Source of the DNA: Sulfuricurvum sp.
GTDB taxonomy: Bacteria > Campylobacterota > Campylobacteria > Campylobacterales > Sulfurimonadaceae
Direction: 5' to 3'
DNA length: 64,000 bases
Assembly (NCBI GenBank): GCA_024637295.1
Contig: JAGXFL010000001.1
Coordinates: 252,215 to 316,214 of the forward strand
Under the pieces are notes generated by a model. The model ran no database searches, was not told the DNA's origin, and saw only the letters and a list, made by a program, of their open reading frames with translations. The position numbers and the translations under genes are program-made. Position 1 is the stretch's first letter. Every line of letters begins with the position of its first letter. This document shows positions 17,658 through 24,429 of this stretch, in pieces.

Positions 17658-18650
17658 TTATGTGTTAAGGATCTGTTCGACTGAACGGATTGCACCCTCT
17701 AAATATCCCCCCTCAGTATATGCGGTTTCGGTACCGATAAACATCAGCCTATCGTTGTAGCAAGTAGCCGTGAGGCCATAGGACGGATGTGCGTTTAGAC
17801 CCTTGGCATCCGCGGATGTTGAGCTAAAAGTTTCTTTTCTCCAATCAACAAGATGCACTGAGACTATCTCTTCACCCTTCTCACCAAACAGTCTGGACAT
17901 TTGAGAACGGATATCTATCTCAATCGTCTCCATAGATGCACTTGAGTGGACAAAACCAAACAGCGCGGCGCGCTCATGGGTACAGGCATCATGTATCTCT
18001 CCCAACGGCCCCGCATGGCTGAAACAAAACCCGCTAAGCCCCATTTCACGCCAAAACGGGGTCTTGTATTCGATCACACATTTGGCCGCATGGCCCATCC
18101 ATGTCGGGACAGTTGAGAGCTGTTGGATAAGTGCTGCTGATAGAGGGGGATTGTAGGTGATCGTCTCTAACGCGATACGCGGAGGGAGGGTGCAGAGGAT
18201 AAGATCGGCTTTATAACTGCCTTTCGATGTCTCGATGACTATCGTATCATCTTGTGCATCGACACGGTGTATAGGTTCTGAAAGTCGCAGAGTATTGGGG
18301 TGAAGTGCAGAAGCGAGGGCATCGATAAGGGTCATCAATCCTCCCTTCATACGTGCAGATGGAGGGGAGGGTGGCGCAGTGAACCGCTGAACTCCTTGAG
18401 GGGTATCATAAAGTGCGTATCCACTGGTGTATTGAGCAAACAGCTCTATCTTGAGCGATCGAATCAGCGAGAGGATACGGTCTTGATGAGACCATATCCA
18501 ACTAGGCCCCATATCAAAACCTTCGATGGTATGAATCCTTCCACCAAGACGATTGCGTGCCTCGAATATCGTGATCTCATACTCATTTTGCAAGCTATAG
18601 GCGGCATACAAACCGCTTAGTCCGCCACCAATAATAGCCAATTTTTTCAT
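17658..18650 (-). CDS. Flavin monoamine oxidase-like FAD oxidoreductase
   Basis: 330 residues. The N-terminus is a Rossmann dinucleotide-binding loop (AIIGGGLSGLYAAYSL) followed by FEARNRLGGRIHT, as in amine oxidases and phytoene desaturase relatives. The C-terminal FAD block is FIGTETAYTEGGYLEGAI. At 330 residues it is about 100 shorter than typical monoamine oxidases, with a reduced substrate domain, and the flavin-linking cysteine of human MAO is not obvious. The substrate is unknown. It overlaps the upstream NUDIX gene by 4 bp. Confidence 0.85.
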   Translation of the reverse strand: MKKLAIIGGGLSGLYAAYSLQNEYEITIFEARNRLGGRIHTIEGFDMGPSWIWSHQDRILSLIRSLKIELFAQYTSGYALYDTPQGVQRFTAPPSPPSARMKGGLMTLIDALASALHPNTLRLSEPIHRVDAQDDTIVIETSKGSYKADLILCTLPPRIALETITYNPPLSAALIQQLSTVPTWMGHAAKCVIEYKTPFWREMGLSGFCFSHAGPLGEIHDACTHERAALFGFVHSSASMETIEIDIRSQMSRLFGEKGEEIVSVHLVDWRKETFSSTSADAKGLNAHPSYGLTATCYNDRLMFIGTETAYTEGGYLEGAIRSVEQILNT

Positions 18651-19228
18651 AAAGCGTTTTGTTGGATGTGCAGAACTTCGCTAAGGAGGACTTCGAGATC
18701 TTCTTTGGTTGCCCCTGCAAAAGAGTTTTCCAAAAACCTATTGAGTCCTTTGTTCTCGTGCGTCAGTAGCGGAACGATCTTTATGCCGGTGATTTCGGAC
18801 ATAAAATGAGATGCATCTCCCTCTTCGTAGGCATGCAGGAGAATCGAACGGGAAAAGTTGTTGAGAATATGATAGTAGATATGTAAGAACTCTATTTCGA
18901 GTACTTTTAATCCGTACAGATGGGTGACAAGACGGTTTTCATGTGAGGCAATCGGACGGACATGAGAGGGCTTGATCGTGATGCCGACCTCTTCTTTGAT
19001 CTCACGCATGAGCGCTTCCATGAGTGATTCTCCCTCATTCACCGTTCCCCCCGGAAATCCCATCCGCCCATCCCATCGGTCGATCATGATGAGTGCAGGG
19101 CATTTGAGATGTTGCATATCATCCTTGAAATATTTCCACGGTGAAATCGACTCGACGTAGATGGCTAAGAAAACCGCATTTTTCTTATCAGGATTGGTTT
19201 GTCCAAATGGCACTCGTTGTGTTCTCAT
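18647..19228 (-). CDS. NUDIX hydrolase
   Basis: 193 residues. The Nudix box is complete: GGTVNEGESLMEALMREI continued by KEEVGI, matching Gx5Ex7REUxEExGU. The flanking IMIDRWDGRMGFPGG resembles the NUDT16/U8-decapping type, which hydrolyses nucleoside diphosphates or capped RNA. That subtype call is by eye only. It starts with ATG at 19228 and is co-translated with the flavoprotein downstream. Confidence 0.87.
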   Translation of the reverse strand: MRTQRVPFGQTNPDKKNAVFLAIYVESISPWKYFKDDMQHLKCPALIMIDRWDGRMGFPGGTVNEGESLMEALMREIKEEVGITIKPSHVRPIASHENRLVTHLYGLKVLEIEFLHIYYHILNNFSRSILLHAYEEGDASHFMSEITGIKIVPLLTHENKGLNRFLENSFAGATKEDLEVLLSEVLHIQQNAL

Positions 19229-19289
19229 GATCTCTCATCTTTTGTGTGTATTGGAGAATTTTAACCATAACATACTTATTGTAGATTAT

Positions 19290-19304
19290 TGCATAATTTA
19301 TGCA
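19290..19304. promoter_or_regulatory. Perfect palindrome in the NUDIX/thioredoxin divergent gap
   Basis: TGCATAATTTATGCA is a 7-bp inverted repeat with one central base. It lies about 35 bp before the thioredoxin start and could be an operator. No regulator is known. Confidence 0.35.
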
Positions 19305-19338
19305 TATGGAGATTACAGTAAAATCAAGAGAGGAAAAT

Positions 19339-19782
19339 ATGGGAGAACTTAAAATTGTCTGCCCTCATTGCCATCATATTAACCGTGTGAAAAATGAGGT
19401 AAACAGAGAAAATATTTTGTGCATGTCGTGTCAAAAATCGTTATTGGATACGACCCCGATCGAATGCGATTATGAGTCGTTCAAGACCCATATCACTGAG
19501 ACGGATATACCGGTGCTTGTCGATTTTTATTCACCCGATTGCGCACCGTGTATGAAGATGGCACCTGATTATGAAAAAGCGGCATCATCGTTTGGGCTTG
19601 AAGTACGTTTTATCAAAATCAATACTATCGACTTTCCTGAGATAGCACGTCAATACGGGGTCAATGAACTTCCAACCATCATCGCTTTTAAAAATGGGAG
19701 AGAGATGAACCGCTTTAGCAGTGCATTGTCAAAAGACCATCTGAGTATGTGGGCAGAGAGTCTGATTCAGATGGTCGTTTAG
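19339..19782 (+). CDS. trxC: Thioredoxin-2-like protein with N-terminal zinc ribbon
   Basis: 147 residues from the ATG at 19339, which follows GAGGAAAAT. The N-terminus has a four-cysteine zinc ribbon (CPHC and CMSC), as in TrxC. The thioredoxin fold follows with VLVDFYSPDCAPCMKMAPDY; the active site is CAPC instead of the usual CGPC. The cis-proline loop is NELPTIIAF. It should be a cytoplasmic disulfide reductase, perhaps with a shifted redox potential. Its stop codon overlaps the stop of the convergent J-domain gene. Confidence 0.88.
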   Translation: MGELKIVCPHCHHINRVKNEVNRENILCMSCQKSLLDTTPIECDYESFKTHITETDIPVLVDFYSPDCAPCMKMAPDYEKAASSFGLEVRFIKINTIDFPEIARQYGVNELPTIIAFKNGREMNRFSSALSKDHLSMWAESLIQMVV

Positions 19783-20291
19783 TGTAAAGTATCCAGTAAC
19801 GCATCGCATGCCTCTTTGATACGAATAAACAATGACTGACTCCCACCGGCATCGGGGTGTGCCTTTTTAGCGGCTTTGCGATAGGCAGATTTGATCTGGG
19901 AGAGTGCCAAAGTACCCTCGATGGGGAGATTCAACAATAGCCGATACTCCTGCATGGTGTCACTGTGTCCGCTCATCTTGCGTTTGTTGTATTTTGAGAG
20001 TTTATCAAACATCTCTTGCTGTGCTTGGTGGCGTTTTGCTAGGGATATTTTACGCAGTTGCTCTTGATCCTCTTGCCACCTTTGTTTGGACATGACGATG
20101 CATGCGGCAAAACTTATGAGGCCATCTGTCATGAGTTCATCCAGAGAAAATGGTCCGACCATGTCATAAGGGGCTTCCAGCCATGCGATGCTCTCATCCG
20201 TATCGATACGGCCAATCGTCACAAAATCACGGATACCCAGAGCGCTGTTGTAAATGATCCATTGCTCATCTTCTATCATGTGCTCTTGCAT
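19779..20291 (-). CDS. J-domain protein with C-terminal J domain
   Basis: 170 residues from the ATG at 20291, chosen because GGAGAG precedes it by five bases; an open frame reaches 20510 but that part runs antisense into the divergent gene. The last 60 residues are a J domain with the essential HPD (AYRKAAKKAHPDAGG), so it should stimulate a DnaK-type chaperone. The N-terminal 100 residues (IIYNSALGIRDFVTIGRI) are of unknown type and a charged helical linker follows. Its client is unknown. Confidence 0.82.
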   Translation of the reverse strand: MQEHMIEDEQWIIYNSALGIRDFVTIGRIDTDESIAWLEAPYDMVGPFSLDELMTDGLISFAACIVMSKQRWQEDQEQLRKISLAKRHQAQQEMFDKLSKYNKRKMSGHSDTMQEYRLLLNLPIEGTLALSQIKSAYRKAAKKAHPDAGGSQSLFIRIKEACDALLDTLH

Positions 20292-20382
20292 GCTTTCTCT
20301 CCATAAGGTCTTTTTTCGCGATGCAAAATATGTGCTAGTGTACTGGAATGGTAAATGAATACCCGATACAAAAAGGTTCACT

Positions 20383-20673
20383 ATGGGACAAAACACCAAA
20401 CGCCTCAAAGTCATACTGCTCAAAGGCAACGGAGGGATCACGATCAACAACGAGATGATGGAGCTACTGACGATTACCCTCGCGCATGGATGTATCGGTC
20501 TGCCGCTCAAGGCGTTACACGCTGAAAACGTCTATGTCGTAGAGGAAAGAGAGTTGTTTTGGGAGATACACAAACAGATCCGAGACAAACCGTGCTGTTT
20601 TATCCACAGCATCGATGGACTCGATGAAGAAGACATGAAACGTATCAAAGCACAGAACATTACATTTGTGTAG
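20383..20673 (+). CDS. Small hypothetical protein of 96 residues
   Basis: Starts at ATG 20383 with AAGGTTCACT upstream. No family recognised. It is a small alpha/beta protein (KVILLKGNGGITINNEM, then a helix ending LLTITLAHG) with a CC pair in DKPCCFIHS. It is divergent from the J-domain gene with 91 bp between them. Confidence 0.68.
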   Translation: MGQNTKRLKVILLKGNGGITINNEMMELLTITLAHGCIGLPLKALHAENVYVVEERELFWEIHKQIRDKPCCFIHSIDGLDEEDMKRIKAQNITFV

Positions 20674-20735
20674 CCCTTACTCTTATGAGAATGGATAATG
20701 CAATTTGTACTCTAGAAAAATAATAGGAGAACATT

Positions 20736-20921
20736 ATGGAGTTTTTTTGTCAGGCGTGTGATTTTGTGATCGATGTAGAGATGATAGCGCAACTAGATGG
20801 GGGAAAATGCCCTTCATGCGGTAAGCTAGAAGGATTTGCCACCGTACCAAAAACGTCGATGCCAAACAGTGCGAATGCGCATGTTTTGAATGATTCGGAT
20901 TTCTTGGACAAGAACTTCTAA
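20736..20921 (+). CDS. Small zinc-ribbon protein
   Basis: 61 residues with a strong ribosome site (AATAGGAGAA) before ATG 20736. Two CxxC knuckles, CQAC near the start and CPSC at about residue 25, suggest a zinc ribbon; the C-terminal half is polar and probably flexible. No family assigned. Being so small it may be a regulator or an accessory subunit; nothing in the sequence decides this. Confidence 0.7.
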   Translation: MEFFCQACDFVIDVEMIAQLDGGKCPSCGKLEGFATVPKTSMPNSANAHVLNDSDFLDKNF

Positions 20922-21023
20922 ACAACACCAATTCAAGTAATTCCTCGTTACTGTATTGTATATAAATGAGTTTGATTACTATATAATAGCTATAAGAATT
21001 CAATATACATAAAGCGGCTGAGA

Positions 21024-21599
21024 ATGAAAAAGAATATAGTCGAACGATATGAAAGAAATGGTAATGGTGAGATAATTATTACTGTTTCTGCACATAAAAT
21101 AGAAGACTTGTATGATAATTTTGACAGAAAATCCCATTTTTTAAAAAAAGATCTAAACCATGATTTGGTCGAATATATTATAGATAGCGTGTCTGAGATT
21201 GATAGTGAGTTATTTATAATAGAATTTTCATTGGAACAACAATCAAATGATGAAGCAATGTCAAGAGTCCGAAACAGTGTGAAGAATTTTTTCCTCTATA
21301 TGAAAGAATTAGAGCTTAAAAATATGAATGACATGATTCGTACGTCGATTATTCTTCTTTTTACAGGTCTTGCTATTGCTGGAATGTCTGTACTTATGAA
21401 TGAGAGTGAATTGGCAAAAAACAGCATTATTGGAGGGGTGATTGCAGAGGGATTGACGGTAGCTGCATGGGTATCACTTTGGGAGTCCTTGGCTACGTTT
21501 TTAATCAAATGGGCACCATATAGAAAAAAAATAAACCTCTACCAGAAAATCTCTGATTCAAAAGTGACTTTCAGTTTCGCGAATGAACAGGGAGCTTGA
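21024..21599 (+). CDS. Hypothetical protein with two membrane helices
   Basis: 191 residues. The first 100 are soluble and mixed (GEIIITVSAHKIEDLYDNF). Two hydrophobic helices follow, about residues 106-124 (TSIILLFTGLAIAGMSVL) and 135-155 (IIGGVIAEGLTVAAWVSL), and then a short amphipathic tail. I do not recognise the family. The segment is AT-richer than the core genes around it. It ends back-to-back with the GNAT gene without a gap. Confidence 0.72.
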   Translation: MKKNIVERYERNGNGEIIITVSAHKIEDLYDNFDRKSHFLKKDLNHDLVEYIIDSVSEIDSELFIIEFSLEQQSNDEAMSRVRNSVKNFFLYMKELELKNMNDMIRTSIILLFTGLAIAGMSVLMNESELAKNSIIGGVIAEGLTVAAWVSLWESLATFLIKWAPYRKKINLYQKISDSKVTFSFANEQGA

Positions 21600-22064
21600 T
21601 TAATTTATTGTAAATCTCTGTCTCGTGACACTTCCCCAATAGGGGTCGTCGTAGTTCTCTTCAGTATAAGCAGTCTCATTAAACTGCTCTATCGTTTTAC
21701 GCCAAAATGTGGTGGCGTACCCAGCTCCCTGAATCTGTTTTATCTCCCAATCTCCGGGATGGTCTTTCCAAATTGTATGGGCAAACTGTGTTCCTATACC
21801 GTTTTTTCTAAAATAGGAGAGTACGTAAAACTCACATACCTCGTAGGCTTGAGCCTCTTCACAACGGATTGCTGCGATTCCGGCAGGGACATTGTCGATG
21901 ACGAGTAAAAAGCCCAGTGTATCGTCTCCTAGATGGGTATCGAGTTCGAATAGACCCAAACCATTTGGTTTCTTCCCTGTGATAGCTGAAAATTCGGCCT
22001 CGTAGTACTGCACGAGGTTGTGATAGACATGGGAGTTGGTTTCGGTAACAGGGGTGATTTTCAG
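21600..22064 (-). CDS. GNAT-family N-acetyltransferase, probable CTG start
   Basis: The first usual start codon is GTG at 22013, but it would cut into the fold. Upstream in the same frame the sequence continues as KITPVTETNSHVYHNLVQYY, a typical GNAT beginning, back to a CTG at 22064 with AAGGA seven bases before it. No ATG, GTG or TTG occurs between the upstream stop codon and 22013, so I take CTG. The protein would have 154 residues. Acetyl-CoA binding fits FYVLSYFRKNGIGTQFAHTI (R-x-x-G-x-G type, here RKNGIG). The acceptor is unknown. It follows the DUF2442 gene after only 15 bp, in the same reading frame. Confidence 0.75.
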   Translation of the reverse strand: MKITPVTETNSHVYHNLVQYYEAEFSAITGKKPNGLGLFELDTHLGDDTLGFLLVIDNVPAGIAAIRCEEAQAYEVCEFYVLSYFRKNGIGTQFAHTIWKDHPGDWEIKQIQGAGYATTFWRKTIEQFNETAYTEENYDDPYWGSVTRQRFTIN

Positions 22065-22079
22065 TTCTTTTTCCTTATA

Positions 22080-22313
22080 TCAGACCGCTTTTTCGTAGAG
22101 TCGTTCGGGTGCAATGTCTACTTCACCATTCCATACCAACGTGCCATAATCGATCGTGAAGTTTTTAAAATAGTCGATGTGTCCGAAGTTGGCAAATACG
22201 CTGCCGCGTTGGGTGTATTCTGATAGATCGACGATACCATGCTTACCGTCTTCAAAAGTCATGGCGATTTGGTAATCGTGCAGGTAATGGGCATCGATAA
22301 CGGTGTATTTCAT
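22080..22313 (-). CDS. DUF2442 family protein
   Basis: 77 residues with a good ribosome site (AAGGAGTAGAT) before the ATG. The pattern of YTVIDAHYLHDYQIAMTFEDG at the start (first 20 residues of it shown by MKYTVIDAHYLHDYQIAMTF) and GTLVWNGEVDIAPERLY at the end is that of DUF2442, a small beta-rich family often found near toxin-antitoxin genes. Function is unknown. It is transcribed toward the GNAT gene. Confidence 0.8.
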   Translation of the reverse strand: MKYTVIDAHYLHDYQIAMTFEDGKHGIVDLSEYTQRGSVFANFGHIDYFKNFTIDYGTLVWNGEVDIAPERLYEKAV

Positions 22314-22418
22314 ATCTACTCCTTATTTCAAAGGTTCTATTTTATGCGGTTGTTGGTCATTTGGAGAGAGTTCCCAATCTTGGATTTAGTGGTGTGTCGT
22401 GCCGAAATAAAATCGAAT

Positions 22419-22646
22419 TTATCCCGCTTTTTCCAAATGTTGCGCTAAAAACATTTTCATGATCGCTTGACGAGCAACACCTAAACGTTTTGCCTCCTGA
22501 TCGAGTCGTTCGATCATCCAAACGGGTAGATCGAGATTTACCCGTTTTTGTTCCAGGTTGGGTCGACGTCCTTTTGAATAATCGACGAATTCTGAAATAT
22601 CTTCGCCGTTGTCAAATGCTTCGTCAAATTCTTTAGCTGTTTTCAT
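22419..22646 (-). CDS. brnA: BrnA-type antitoxin
   Basis: 75 residues, overlapping the toxin gene by 14 bp. The C-terminal part is a ribbon-helix-helix DNA-binding fold: KRVNLDLPVWMIERLDQEAK, then LGVARQAIMKMFLAQHL. The N-terminal stretch would wrap the toxin. BrnA neutralises BrnT and represses the operon. Toxin-first order is typical of brnTA. Confidence 0.85.
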   Translation of the reverse strand: MKTAKEFDEAFDNGEDISEFVDYSKGRRPNLEQKRVNLDLPVWMIERLDQEAKRLGVARQAIMKMFLAQHLEKAG

Positions 22647-22896
22647 AATGTTCTATCTCCTCTTTGCGTGATCTGCGTACTGATATGATCCGAATCGTAT
22701 CTGCACGATACGTGATAACGGCTGAGTAGTATTTTTCCTCTATTTTACCGATACAGAGATATCGTAATTCATCAGGAAAATTCAATGCTACTTCAAACAT
22801 CTTTTCATCTTGCCATAAGTCTTTCGCATGATCGAAATCGATGCCATGCTTTTCTTCATTGATAGATGATTTGTTGCTATCATATTCAAATTTCAT
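22633..22896 (-). CDS. brnT: BrnT-type ribonuclease toxin
   Basis: 87 residues. BrnT is a RelE-fold RNase that arrests growth by cutting RNA. The family pattern is clear: FEYDSNKSSINEEKHGIDF, a central DELRYLCIGKI strand, and the C-terminal RIISVRRSRKEEIEHYE. The ATG at 22896 lies six bases after a TATACT hexamer, so the transcript may be leaderless or the real -10 may be elsewhere. Confidence 0.87.
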   Translation of the reverse strand: MKFEYDSNKSSINEEKHGIDFDHAKDLWQDEKMFEVALNFPDELRYLCIGKIEEKYYSAVITYRADTIRIISVRRSRKEEIEHYENS

Positions 22897-22912
22897 ACCA
22901 ATAGTATACCAA
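22895..22912 (-). promoter_or_regulatory. brnTA: Candidate brnTA operator and -10 box
   Basis: ATACCAA occurs twice (22895-22901 and 22906-22912 on the + strand), 11 bp apart, one helical turn. The repeats flank and overlap a - strand TATACT (22903-22908) just before the brnT start. Autoregulation by the ribbon-helix-helix antitoxin is a natural reading, but it is inference. Confidence 0.4.
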
Positions 22913-23213
22913 ATAGAAATATAAATGGAGATTTTTTATACTTTTCTTTTTAGAAAATCCCCGTAATCCAATACCTAGAGCCGAGTGTGACCAAAGGAAA
23001 TCCCTTTAGGAATGATGCAGAAGTGCAAGGAGTCACGCGAGCGTTCTTGGATCGCGGTATGCTCTTTTGCTACTTTTCGGCTAAACAGAAAAGTAGGTTA
23101 AGTTATTGCATTTTGAAATGTGGGGTGAGGGAAGGGGAATTAATATTTAACGCCTGACCCGTATTCTATTGGGTTGGGAACGTATAGTATTAGTTGTACT
23201 CCCAATGTGGGAT
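22897..23213. other. 317-bp gap with a structured non-coding element
   Basis: No convincing gene. From about 22978 to 23100 the sequence is rich in self-complementary parts. GTGTGAC (22985-22991) pairs with GTCACGC (23032-23038, one G-T), enclosing a smaller AAAGG/CCTTT hairpin. A second, 9-bp stem pairs CTACTTTTC (23070-23078) with GAAAAGTAG (23088-23096). The right end has a TTGGGA/TCCCAA pair (23174-23179 with 23200-23205) just past the stop of the 386-residue gene. From memory, elements built around a CTACTTTT/AAAAGTAG stem are scattered between genes in many proteobacteria, but I could not check this. Confidence 0.5.
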
Positions 23214-24374
23214 TTAACCAACAGAGTGAAATTGAATTAGTTTGCCTTCAGAGTTGATTCTCAAATGATAGTGATCTCCATTAAATACAACTGCCCATTT
23301 ACCAAGACGTTTAAATTCAGTAGATGGATTTGATGCAAAATGGTCTTTGATTTCTGGTTCGATTTTTCCTAAAACTTTTTCTATCAGTGTTTTTAGATCA
23401 GAAGATTTATATGGCAAGGGTGTTTTTGATTTAAAATCACCAATTTGAAAATCTTGAAAATGTCTAATCACGATATGAATGTAGGAGTCAAAATCCCAAT
23501 AGACTTGTTTTTTACCATGCATTAGTATCGAAGGTGAAAAATCATCTATTAAATCAAATGCTTTTTTGAAAGTAGCTATATCTAATGGCTTTGATGAATT
23601 AAAGAAATTTGCTTGTTTAAATTCTTTTAATACAAGACTTATTCTTTCAATTTTTAATATTTCAGAACATTCTTCATAATTTTTTTTATCAAACTCAGTA
23701 AGCTGGTTTTTTCTTTCTTTTACTTTGTAAATTTGAACCCATATATTTAGATTATTTTCGATGTCTTGTAAAGTCAATCCAAATGTTTGAAGAATTCTAG
23801 AGTCAATCGTTCCATTATTAAAAGCTAACAAAATTCCAATAAGTTGCTCTTTTTCATACTGGATGAGTTCAGTACCAGAATTATGTTTTTGAAGTAAATA
23901 ATATCGATTTAATTTATCGGGGTCTATGTTATCTAAATCAACTTCTATATTTATAATATTTGGAATTTTCTTTTCGCCAGTTTCATGTATTTCTATTTTT
24001 TGTGAATAAGCTAAAAAGGAGATGTATTCAATATCTTCTATTTCGATGCCAGAATATTTTAAATCCATTCTTTTTGCTTCTGAAATATTTCTATGAGGAC
24101 AATCAATACGAATTTTCTTTTCAACTACTGATTCATTTATTTCAGAGCTTTTTTCAAGAATTTCTAAATTTTTTTTATCGTAATAAATAGTTCCGAGAAC
24201 CGAACTACCATATAGCGCATAGGAATTACTTTTAAATTTAAGAGTAAATGTAGTCATAAATTGGTTTTTACCAACCAATTCGTATAAATCTATGTAGTTA
24301 AATTGGTCACCGTAAACGTCAATGGAAGGAAGACCAAATTTAGAATAGTCAATTATTTCATATTGGTTAATCAT
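23214..24374 (-). CDS. Orphan 386-residue protein, possible RNase-like C-terminus
   Basis: No family recognised with confidence. Base composition is clearly AT-richer than the neighbours and codon use differs, which suggests recent acquisition. The N-terminal 140 residues are beta-rich (TFTLKFKSNSYALYG). The middle is helical and charged (residues about 150-290). The last 90 residues look like a compact domain: YIHIVIRHFQDFQ, KTLIEKVLGKIEPEI, WAVVFNGDHYHLRINSEGKL. The paired histidines and the strand order recall small barnase/EndoU/RelE-like nuclease domains attached to larger proteins, but this is a guess by eye. It lies next to brnTA and the structured gap, and its start codon lies 20 bp or so after the htpG terminator hairpin. 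Confidence 0.65.
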   Translation of the reverse strand: MINQYEIIDYSKFGLPSIDVYGDQFNYIDLYELVGKNQFMTTFTLKFKSNSYALYGSSVLGTIYYDKKNLEILEKSSEINESVVEKKIRIDCPHRNISEAKRMDLKYSGIEIEDIEYISFLAYSQKIEIHETGEKKIPNIINIEVDLDNIDPDKLNRYYLLQKHNSGTELIQYEKEQLIGILLAFNNGTIDSRILQTFGLTLQDIENNLNIWVQIYKVKERKNQLTEFDKKNYEECSEILKIERISLVLKEFKQANFFNSSKPLDIATFKKAFDLIDDFSPSILMHGKKQVYWDFDSYIHIVIRHFQDFQIGDFKSKTPLPYKSSDLKTLIEKVLGKIEPEIKDHFASNPSTEFKRLGKWAVVFNGDHYHLRINSEGKLIQFHSVG

Positions 24375-24396
24375 GATAACATTTACTTTTTAAGAA

Positions 24397-24417
24397 ATGC
24401 ACCCTAACTGGGTGCAT
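24397..24417 (-). terminator. Terminator hairpin after htpG
   Basis: A perfect 8-bp stem ATGCACCC/GGGTGCAT with a 5-nt loop. Read on the - strand it lies 12 bp after the htpG stop and is followed by TTTCTT. It would separate htpG from the accessory gene downstream. Confidence 0.65.
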
Positions 24418-24429
24418 AGAAGGGGCAGC

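Noticed and set aside
20292-20510. Longer N-terminus for the J-domain protein
   Set aside because: The extension would run into the divergent gene at 20383, and a good ribosome site fits ATG 20291.
22239-22448. 69-codon frame across the gap between DUF2442 and brnA
   Set aside because: No ribosome site, overlaps two real genes in antisense, residues look like translated noise.
22897-23213. CRISPR array or insertion-sequence end in the large gap
   Set aside because: There are no regularly spaced repeats, no transposase fragment and no target-site duplication visible.
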